From Eubacteriales bacterium (GTDB lineage: Bacteria; Bacillota_A; Clostridia; Christensenellales; Aristaeellaceae): a DNA stretch of 14,536 bases. The DNA lies in the NCBI GenBank assembly GCA_029974855.1, contig JARKQO010000005.1, forward strand, positions 1-14,536, given 5' to 3'. Below the pieces are notes generated by a model, which saw only the letters and a list, made by a program, of their open reading frames with translations, searched no databases and was not told the DNA's origin. The first letter of the stretch is position 1, and each line of letters starts with the position of its first letter. The position numbers and the translations under genes were made by a program. Of the stretch, positions 6,412-11,995 are shown one piece after another.

Positions 6412-6440
6412 TTGCAAAGGGATTCCCGCTGTGATAGACT
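6412..6440 (+). promoter_or_regulatory. Likely lysA promoter, overlapping the upstream terminator
   Basis: TTGCAA (6412-6417), a 17-bp spacer and TAGACT (6435-6440) preceded by TGA at 6432-6434 make an extended -10 promoter, each hexamer matching consensus at 4 of 6 positions. A start near 6447 would lie at the top of the left arm of the terminator stem, so transcripts from here would lack that arm and escape termination. Confidence 0.45.
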
Positions 6441-6471
6441 GGACAGCAAATCCGCTGCCCGGTCTTTTTTT
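6437..6471 (+). terminator. Rho-independent terminator of the sugar transporter operon
   Basis: GACTGGACAGC (6437-6447) pairs with GCTGCCCGGTC (6454-6464), with one G-U pair and one A-C mismatch, around a 6-nt loop, and seven T follow (6465-6471). It lies 66 bases after the last permease stop codon and separates the sugar locus from lysA. Confidence 0.8.
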
Positions 6472-6538
6472 GCGGGGTTTCCCAAGGCATCCCCCGCAGG
6501 CCCGGGGCCGGAAGCGCCATTCCCAAAGGAGGAGCGGT

Positions 6539-7801
6539 ATGCCCAATTTTTCCTTGCCGGACGAGGTTTTTCAAAGGGCTGTGAAGGAGTTTGAGACCCC
6601 ATTCCACCTGTACGACGAGAGGGGCATCCGCCGGACTGCCCGGGAGCTGAAGGCGGCCTTTGGCTGGGCGGAGGATTTCCGGGAGTATTTTGCGGTAAAG
6701 GCCTTGCCCACCCCGGCCATTTTGCGCATTCTGCGGGAGGAGGGCTGCGGGCTGGACTGCGCCAGCGAGACGGAGCTGATGCTGGCCCAGGCCATTGGCC
6801 TGCGGGGCCAGGACATCATGTTCAGCGCCAACACCGTGCCCCCGGCGGAGTTTGCCTTGGCCCGGAAGCTGGAGGCCATCATCAATCTGGACGACATCAC
6901 CCACATCCCGCTGCTGCGGGAAAACGGGGGCATTCCCCGGGAGGTCTGCCTGCGGCTGAACCCCGGCGGGACCTTTGCGGTGGGCAACGACATCATGGGC
7001 GACCCTGGGGACGCCAAGTACGGCATGACCCGGCCCCAGCTGTCCCAAGCCCTGCGGGAGCTGAAGGCCCTGGGGGTCATCCGCTTCGGGCTCCACGCCT
7101 TTTTGAGCAGCAACACCACGGACCCGGCCTATTACCCGGCCTTGGCCCGGCTGCTGATGGAAACCGGGCGGGAGCTGATGGAGGAAAGCGGGCTGGAGCT
7201 GTCCTTCCTGAACCTGTCCGGGGGCATCGGCATCCCCTATCTGCCCCAGGAGCCCGCCGCGGACCTGGAAGCCATCGGCCAGGGGGTGGCCCAAGCCTAC
7301 CGGGATATCCTCACCGCCAGAGGCATCGGGGGCGTGGCCGTGAAAACCGAGCTGGGCCGCTACATGACCGGCCCCCACGGCTGGCTGGTGACCCATGTGA
7401 CCCACGAAAAGCGCATTCATAAGCATTATTTGGGGGTGGACGCCTCCGCCTGCGATTTGATGCGCCCGGCCATGTACGGGGCCTATCACCACATCACTTT
7501 GCCCGGGAAGGAGCATTTGCCCCACGATCACAAGGTGGACGTAACCGGCAGCCTCTGCGAAAACAACGACAAGTTCGCCGTGGACCGGATGCTGCCCGAA
7601 GCCGCCATCGGGGACGTGCTGGTGATCCACGACACCGGGGCCCACGGCCTGAGCATGGGGTACAACTACAACGGCAAGCTGCGCTGCAAGGAGGTCCTGT
7701 ACCGGGAGGACGGCAGCTTCCAGCTGATCCGCAGGGCCGAGACCCCGGCGGACTATTTCGCCACTTTGGAGGTGGACCCGGCCTGGGAGAGGCTGGGGTA
7801 G
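6539..7801 (+). CDS. lysA: Diaminopimelate decarboxylase
   Basis: A 420-residue PLP enzyme of the alanine-racemase-like fold III group that decarboxylates meso-diaminopimelate to L-lysine, the last step of lysine synthesis. The PLP lysine is K54 in EYFAVKALPTP (49-59). GCGLDCASETEL (69-80), NLSGGIGIPY (225-234) and ELGRYMTGPHG (271-281) line the barrel and phosphate site. SLCENNDKFA (338-347) carries the catalytic cysteine C340, and GAHGLSMGYNYNG (367-379) is near the C-terminal active-site tyrosine. Length fits LysA exactly and the sequence looks like the clostridial subtype. ATG 6539 is set by GGAGGAG at 6528-6534; in-frame extension to 6431 runs through the terminator and is unlikely. It appears to be a single-gene unit unrelated to the sugar locus. 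A related decarboxylase specificity is possible but less likely. Confidence 0.95.
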   Translation: MPNFSLPDEVFQRAVKEFETPFHLYDERGIRRTARELKAAFGWAEDFREYFAVKALPTPAILRILREEGCGLDCASETELMLAQAIGLRGQDIMFSANTVPPAEFALARKLEAIINLDDITHIPLLRENGGIPREVCLRLNPGGTFAVGNDIMGDPGDAKYGMTRPQLSQALRELKALGVIRFGLHAFLSSNTTDPAYYPALARLLMETGRELMEESGLELSFLNLSGGIGIPYLPQEPAADLEAIGQGVAQAYRDILTARGIGGVAVKTELGRYMTGPHGWLVTHVTHEKRIHKHYLGVDASACDLMRPAMYGAYHHITLPGKEHLPHDHKVDVTGSLCENNDKFAVDRMLPEAAIGDVLVIHDTGAHGLSMGYNYNGKLRCKEVLYREDGSFQLIRRAETPADYFATLEVDPAWERLG

Positions 7802-7814
7802 GGGATAATAAGAG

Positions 7815-7846
7815 AAAGCAGGCCCGGCGAACACGGGCCTGCTTTT
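7815..7846. terminator. Convergent bidirectional terminator after lysA
   Basis: A perfect 12-bp stem (7815-7826 with 7834-7845, AAAGCAGGCCCG and complement) with a 7-nt loop is followed by TTTT (7843-7846) on the + strand. On the minus strand it is followed by a T-rich run (CTTTCTCTTATT). It can stop lysA transcripts and those of the convergent coiled-coil gene ending at 7868. Confidence 0.85.
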
Positions 7847-7867
7847 GCATTGTGGATCAGGATTCCC

Positions 7868-8860
7868 TTACGGGGTGGTGGGCTTGGGGGTGGGCTTGGG
7901 AGTGGGGGTGGAGGTGGGCACCGGGGTGGGGGCCTCGAAGCCAAACAGGGTCCAATCGATCTCCTCCCCGGCATAAAGGGCGGTGAGGGCCAGCTTGGCC
8001 GCGTCCAGCTGCCCGGTCACCTCCGCGATCTGGGCCTGGAGCTCGGCTTCCTTCGCCGTGAGCTGGGCCTGGAGCTCGGCTTCCTTCGCCGTGAACTGGG
8101 TCTGGAGCTCGGCTTCCTTCTCCGCGAACTGGGCCTGGAGCTCCGCTTCCTTCTCCGCCACAGCCTTCTGCACCGCTTCCTCCAGGGCCGTATCGGTGCT
8201 CAGGATAGCGGCTGTTACGCCTTCCTCGCCCTTCTTGGCTTCGGCCGCCACCGCGTCCTTCACCGCTTGCTCCAGGGCCGCGTCCGCATCCAGCTTGGCA
8301 GCGGCCAGGGCATCCGCGCCCTTCTTGGCTTCGGCTGCCACCGCGTCCTTCACCGCTTGCTCCAGGGCCGTGCCGGCTTCTAGCTTAGCCGCGGCCAGGG
8401 CATCCGCGCCCGTCTTGGCTTCGGCTGCCACCGCGTCCTTTACCGCTTGGGCCAGGGCCGCGTCCGCATCCAGCTTGGCTTGGGCCAGGGCTCCCTTGGC
8501 TTCCTCCTGGGCGGTTGCCAGGGCGGCTTCCGCGCCGGCCTTGGCCGTCTCCAGCTCCGCCACCTGGGCGGTCAGCGCGTCCAGCTTGCTCTGCAGCTCC
8601 GACAGGCCCTGTTCCTGCTGAGAAAAGACAGAGGTGACCGCTGCCAGCTCCTCGGCGGAGGTGGACAAAGAGGCCTCGTGAGCCTGGATGGTTTCCTGGG
8701 CCGTTTTGAGCTGGGCGCTGTAGGTGGATGCGTCGCGCATGGCTCTGTCCTTGCCAACGAAGCCGATCACAGCCATCACGATGGCCGCGACCAGCATGAT
8801 GACAAGCAAATCGACCAATAGATTCCTCTTTTTCTTTGGCGCGGATGTGGTTTCAGGCAT
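7868..8860 (-). CDS. Single-pass membrane protein with repeat-built coiled coil and Pro/Thr tail
   Basis: A 330-residue protein I cannot assign to a named family. Residues 1-13 are short and basic (KKKR), about 14-36 form one membrane segment, so the C-terminal bulk should face outside. Residues 43-129 are predicted coiled coil. Residues 131-220 are three tandem 30-residue repeats (consensus KDAVAAEAKKGADALAAAKL plus a DADAALEQAV-type start), with a partial fourth at 221-234. Residues 235-278 are four tandem 11-residue repeats (AEKEAELQAQF type), a hendecad pattern. A short globular-looking stretch (286-309, with W303) precedes a Pro/Thr-rich tail (310-330) without a sorting motif. ATG 8860 has AGGAGG 7 bases upstream (8868-8873). 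It may act as a surface stalk or envelope spacer; that is inference from architecture only. Confidence 0.85.
   Translation of the reverse strand: MPETTSAPKKKRNLLVDLLVIMLVAAIVMAVIGFVGKDRAMRDASTYSAQLKTAQETIQAHEASLSTSAEELAAVTSVFSQQEQGLSELQSKLDALTAQVAELETAKAGAEAALATAQEEAKGALAQAKLDADAALAQAVKDAVAAEAKTGADALAAAKLEAGTALEQAVKDAVAAEAKKGADALAAAKLDADAALEQAVKDAVAAEAKKGEEGVTAAILSTDTALEEAVQKAVAEKEAELQAQFAEKEAELQTQFTAKEAELQAQLTAKEAELQAQIAEVTGQLDAAKLALTALYAGEEIDWTLFGFEAPTPVPTSTPTPKPTPKPTTP
8027..8158 (-). repeat. Four tandem 33-bp repeats coding an 11-residue unit
   Basis: Residues 235-245, 246-256, 257-267 and 268-278 of the coiled-coil protein repeat as xxKEAELQxQx with only conservative changes. At the DNA level the units are near-identical (CTGGAGCTC...GCTTCCTTC on the + strand recurs every 33 bp). 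This is a protein-coding minisatellite liable to length change. Confidence 0.85.
8201..8470 (-). repeat. Three tandem 90-bp repeats coding a 30-residue unit
   Basis: Units at 8381-8470, 8291-8380 and 8201-8290 encode residues 131-160, 161-190 and 191-220. The first two are nearly identical in protein; the third diverges at its end (GEEGVTAAIL). A truncated unit follows at 8156-8200, and a decayed half-unit precedes it (residues 121-130). DNA identity is high between the units, so recent duplication is likely. Confidence 0.85.
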
Positions 8861-8898
8861 GACTAGACCTCCTCATACGTTCAGTTGGGATTTTTACC

Positions 8899-8907
8899 AT
8901 TATACCA
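8899..8907 (-). promoter_or_regulatory. Extended -10 promoter of the coiled-coil gene
   Basis: On the minus strand TGGTATAAT reads from 8907 to 8899, a consensus TATAAT with the TGn extension. It lies 25 bases before the AGGAGG site. The -35 region (about 8922-8927, TTTCCT) is weak, which is normal for extended -10 promoters. Confidence 0.65.
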
Positions 8908-8987
8908 TTGTCCTGGGAAAAAGGAAAGCTTATTTTGGGGAATCTGGTGGAATCCGGTCCGGTACAACCATGGGTTTGAGGGCTCCC

Positions 8988-9016
8988 TTGCCTGGCCCGG
9001 CGGGTTGTGATATGCT
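8988..9016 (+). promoter_or_regulatory. Likely promoter of the GT39-like glycosyltransferase gene
   Basis: TTGCCT (8988-8993), a 17-bp spacer and TATGCT (9011-9016) preceded by TGA (9008-9010) make an extended -10 promoter. It stands 45 bases before AGGAGG (9061-9066). It diverges from the coiled-coil gene promoter about 80 bp away. Confidence 0.55.
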
Positions 9017-9070
9017 ACCAGCAGCAAGGGGCGCGGGGCTTTCTCCGGGCCCGGGGAAAGAGGAGGGGCC

Positions 9071-10651
9071 ATGGACCGCAGGCTCACAAAAGAGGGAAGG
9101 GGCGGGCCGGGCTTTTGGCCCTTGGCGGCCTATTGCCTGCTGATAGCGGCGGGCTGCCTGCTGGTGTGCTCCAAGTCCTCCCCGCTGTATCCCATCAACG
9201 ATTGGTCCGACGCGAACATCTACTTCTCCATGGGCAAGGGTATGGCCCGGGGTCAGGTAATATACCGGGACCTGTACGACCACAAGGGGCCGCTGCTGTA
9301 CGGGGTCCATGCCCTGTGCGCCATGGCTTCCCCCTTGTCCTTTTTGGGGGTGTGGGTGCTGGAGGTGCTGTGCCTGGCGGCGTTTTTGGGCAGCCTGTAC
9401 GGGCATTTGCGGCTGTACGGGGCCGGGAAGGGAGCGCTGCTGGCGCTGCCCTTGGGGGCGGCGCTGGTGGCCGCCTCCTATGCGTTCCAGCAGGGGGACA
9501 GCGCCGAGGAGCTGTGCCTGCCGCTTGTGTCATTTTCCTTGCTGTGGCTGCTGCGCTACTTGAAGGAAAAGGCCCCGGGGCCCATGCCCGCCAGGACCGC
9601 TTTGGCCTGCGGGGTGCTGTGCGGCTGCGTGCTGTGGACCAAGTTCACCATGCTGGGGCTGCACCTGGCCTGGATTTTGGTGGCCTTTGGGGTACAGGCC
9701 CGGGCCGGGCGGTGGAAAAACGCCTGGCGCTGCTTTTTGTGGTATGGGGCGGGGATCGCGTTGGCTACGCTGCCCTGGGTCCTGTATTTCGGCGCCAAGG
9801 GCGCGGTGGGGGACTGGCTGAAAACCTACCTGTACGATAACCTGTTTTTGTATTCCGGCGGAGAGGCGGCTGGGCTTTTGGGCCGGGGGAAGGCCATGGC
9901 CCGGTCCATTCTGACCTGGGGGTTGGAGAACTGGGTCTATGGGGCGCTGCTGGGGTTAGGGATGCTGTGGGCCGGGGGACCTTGGGGGCGGAGGGCCGTG
10001 ACAGGGAAAGCTGCCCAGGACCTGGGCGGGCCGGGAAAGGCCCCCCGGGCCCCCTGGGAGGCCGCAGCCCTGTGGCTGAGCCTGGGGCTGTTGACGGTGG
10101 GGGTGTTCATCGGAGGCAGAAGCTACCCCTATTACGGGCTGATTCTGTATGGGATGCTGGGGGTGGCTTTGGCCCTTCCGGCCCGGTGGGCGGGAGGGCG
10201 GCTGGAGGCGGGGAAAGCGGGAAAACCGTTGCTGCGGTCCCTGTACGGGGGCATGGCGGCGCTGGCGGTGGGCCTGTGCCTGGCGGGCAGCCCCAATGTG
10301 AAAACCTCGTTTTTACAGCCCAAGGAGAGCACCATGCAATACCAGCTGGCGGCGGCCATGGAGAAAGCCCCGGATACCACGCTGCTGAACTACGGGTTTA
10401 TGGACGCTGGGTTTTACACAGCCTCGGGGATCGTGCCCAGCGTGAAATACTTTCACCAGACCAACGTGCCTTTGGAGGAGATGCTGCGGGAGCAGATCCG
10501 CTATATCGAGGAAGGGCTGTGCACCTATGTGGTGACCCGGGGGAAGCAGCCGGAAAGCATTTTGGACAGGTACGAGCTGGTAACCACGGCCCAAAGCCCG
10601 CCGGGGTTTTGGTATGACCATGTGGAGCTGTACAGGCTCAGGGAGCGGTAG
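9071..10651 (+). CDS. GT39/PMT-like polytopic membrane glycosyltransferase
   Basis: A 526-residue membrane protein of the glycosyltransferase 39/ArnT/PMT superfamily, which moves a sugar from a polyprenyl-phosphate donor to an acceptor on the outer face of the membrane. About ten hydrophobic segments are visible, starting at 15-34. The first external loop has the hallmark DWSDANIYFSMGKGMARGQ (44-62), where D47 is the likely catalytic aspartate, followed by YRDLYDHKGPLLY (65-77). A soluble domain of about 110 residues follows the last segment (from about 410). ATG 9071 follows AGGAGG closely (4 nt). A low-complexity Gly/Arg/Lys/Pro loop at about 305-331 is probably cytosolic. Acceptor and sugar are unknown. 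The envelope genes around it (coiled-coil surface protein, LCP, MBG protein) suggest a wall or surface-protein glycosylation role. Confidence 0.88.
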   Translation: MDRRLTKEGRGGPGFWPLAAYCLLIAAGCLLVCSKSSPLYPINDWSDANIYFSMGKGMARGQVIYRDLYDHKGPLLYGVHALCAMASPLSFLGVWVLEVLCLAAFLGSLYGHLRLYGAGKGALLALPLGAALVAASYAFQQGDSAEELCLPLVSFSLLWLLRYLKEKAPGPMPARTALACGVLCGCVLWTKFTMLGLHLAWILVAFGVQARAGRWKNAWRCFLWYGAGIALATLPWVLYFGAKGAVGDWLKTYLYDNLFLYSGGEAAGLLGRGKAMARSILTWGLENWVYGALLGLGMLWAGGPWGRRAVTGKAAQDLGGPGKAPRAPWEAAALWLSLGLLTVGVFIGGRSYPYYGLILYGMLGVALALPARWAGGRLEAGKAGKPLLRSLYGGMAALAVGLCLAGSPNVKTSFLQPKESTMQYQLAAAMEKAPDTTLLNYGFMDAGFYTASGIVPSVKYFHQTNVPLEEMLREQIRYIEEGLCTYVVTRGKQPESILDRYELVTTAQSPPGFWYDHVELYRLRER

Positions 10652-10666
10652 GAAAAGAAAGCAATG

Positions 10667-10712
10667 AAAAAAGCCGTGGGAGCAAGCGCGATATGCTTCC
10701 CACGACTTTTTT
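10667..10712. terminator. Bidirectional terminator between GT39 and LCP genes
   Basis: A6-G (10667-10673) and CGTGGGA (10675-10681) pair with TCCCACG (10698-10704) and C-T6 (10706-10712), with one mismatch. An inner AGCA/TGCT can extend the stem. The outer A6/T6 flanks provide a T-run on either strand, so it can end the GT39 transcript and the convergent minus-strand operon. Confidence 0.85.
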
Positions 10713-10730
10713 GATAGAGTTATTGAGCGG

Positions 10731-10776
10731 GTCCAGGGCCTCAGGCCCTGGTGGGGTCCAGGGGCGAAGCCCTTGG
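10731..10776. repeat. Paired palindromes of a dispersed hairpin family
   Basis: Two adjacent hairpins: 10733-10751 (perfect 8-bp stem CCAGGGCC/GGCCCTGG, TCA loop) and 10758-10776 (8-bp stem with one G-U pair, GAA loop). Each begins GGTCCAGGG. The second shares GGGCGAAGCCCTTG with the hairpin at 776-790 except for one A. No T-run follows. It lies downstream of the terminator and next to a run of ten C (10795-10804). Confidence 0.6.
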
Positions 10777-10805
10777 CGGCGCCCCCATCGTCCTCCCCCC
10801 CCCCG

Positions 10806-11962
10806 TTACTGCAAATACGTCCCCCCGTAAATGAAGTTGTGGATGGTTTCAACGCTGAACTTGAGGTTCCGCTCGCTGAGGTAGATGAGGCTGGAGCCGC
10901 TGAACTCCTTGTAGCCGAAGCGCTTGTCCACGGGGATGCGGAGCTGCTCTATGATCTCGCCGCCGTTTTGGAGGTTCTGCATGGCCTCGCCCCCCAGCAC
11001 CACGGTGCCCAGGCGGATGAGCTCGGGGAGGGTGAGGTTGGTTTGGCCGTAGGGAAGGGCGGTTTCCACCAGGGAGATGAACTTGGCGATGTCCATGTCC
11101 TTCATGACGGTGGCCAGGAGCACCTCCAGGAGCTGGCGCTGGCGGCGGGTGCGCTCCAGGTCGTTGTCAATGCCCCGGATGCGGGCGAAGGTGACGGCCT
11201 GCATGCCGTCCAGGTGATGGACGCCGTCGGCGGCCTTCACCTTTTCGCGCTTCACCTTGTCCATGGGTTCCTTGCGGAGCTCGAAGTTGATGCGGCCGGC
11301 CTCCTTGCTGGTCATGGTGATGTCCACGCCGCCCAGGGAATCGATGATATCGGCCAGGCCGTGGATGTTGACCACCACGTAGCGCTGGACGTTCATGTGG
11401 AAATTGCGGTTCACGGTTTTCATGGACAGCTCGGGGCCGCCCCGCTTGTAGGCCACGTTGACGCGGTTCTTGTCCTTGAAGCCGGGGACGATGACGGCGG
11501 TGTCCCGGGCGATGGAGGTGAGCTTGACGCTGCCGGTGTCCAGGTTGACGGAGCAGATGATCACCGCGTCGGAGAGGCCCCGCTCCAAATCGGTGCTGCG
11601 GTTGTCCACCCCCAGGAGCAGGATGTTGAACACGTTGGCGGGCAGCAGGGGGTTAGGCTCCAGGTTGGTGAGGTCCACCTCGTCCATGGGTTGGTTTTCG
11701 TCCATGGCGGATTGGAGCTCCGCCAGGGCGGCCTCCTCCTCGGGGGTCATGGCCTCGGCGGTCTGGCCGTTGCCTTCCCCCTCCTGGGGGATTCTTCGGC
11801 CCAGCTTTCCCACAGGGCCAGCTCCTCGGGGGTGAGGTCCTGGGGAATGTAGTCCCCCAGGCTTGCCACAGAGGCGGAGGCGAAGCGGACCAGGGGAGCG
11901 AAGGAGCACAGCAAAACCGCGGCAAGCAGCAGGCACAGGGCCTTGGACAGCAAACGGGACAT
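10806..11962 (-). pseudogene. LCP (LytR-CpsA-Psr) family protein, apparently frameshifted near its start
   Basis: LCP proteins transfer lipid-linked glycopolymers to peptidoglycan at the outer face of the membrane. The catalytic domain is complete: LLLGVDNRSTD, SDAVIICSVN, LTSIARDTAV, the GGPELSMKTVNRNF region, INFELRKE, HHLDGMQAVTFARIRGIDNDLERTRRQRQLLEVLL. It lies in one frame (up to 11936). The signal/anchor MSRLLSKALCLLLAAVLL with its AGGAGGA site (11970-11976) starts at 11962 in another frame. The two frames make a continuous protein of about 385 residues only if one base is re-read near TCCCCCAGGAGGGGGA (11776-11791). The in-frame residues upstream of that spot in the catalytic frame look non-biological. 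So this is a frameshift mutation, a homopolymer sequencing error, or a programmed -1 shift. It lies 33 bases after the MBG surface-protein gene, as its likely operon partner. Confidence 0.85.
11776..11791 (-). other. Frame-switch site in the LCP gene
   Basis: On the minus strand TCCCCC-AGGA-GGGGGA is a perfect 6-bp inverted repeat with a 4-base loop. The signal-peptide frame reads TCC CCC AGG and the catalytic frame reads CAG GAG GGG, so a -1 shift (or one missing C or G) joins them. C5 and G5 runs facing each other are a typical indel site. Confidence 0.8.
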
Positions 11963-11995
11963 GGAATCTTCCTCCTTGTCAGGGTGGATTGGGGG

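Noticed and set aside
6447..6538. Lysine riboswitch in front of lysA
   Set aside because: The leader from the probable start is only about 90 nt, too short for the lysine riboswitch, and I see none of its conserved core. The strong hairpin with T-run is better explained as the terminator of the upstream operon.
5462..7834. Very long open frame on the minus strand (about 790 codons) antisense to permease and lysA
   Set aside because: It lies opposite two well-recognised genes and a terminator, is rich in Gly/His/Gln/Val low-complexity text, and has no family resemblance or ribosome binding site. It is a by-product of GC-rich codon use.
7850..8821. Repetitive + strand frames opposite the coiled-coil gene
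   Set aside because: The repeats are explained by the minus-strand coiled coil, which has promoter, AGGAGG site, membrane segment and terminator.
10795..10804. Run of ten C as a phase-variation tract
   Set aside because: It lies just after the LCP stop codon in non-coding DNA, not within a reading frame or promoter spacer, so slippage would have no evident effect.
11747..11962. Separate small secreted protein gene of 71 residues coupled by ATGA to the LCP gene
   Set aside because: The tail beyond residue 59 (RRGKATARPPRP) looks like out-of-frame text, while the other frame at the same place reads as a natural acidic linker. The LCP domain would then also lack its membrane anchor, so a frameshift is the simpler reading.
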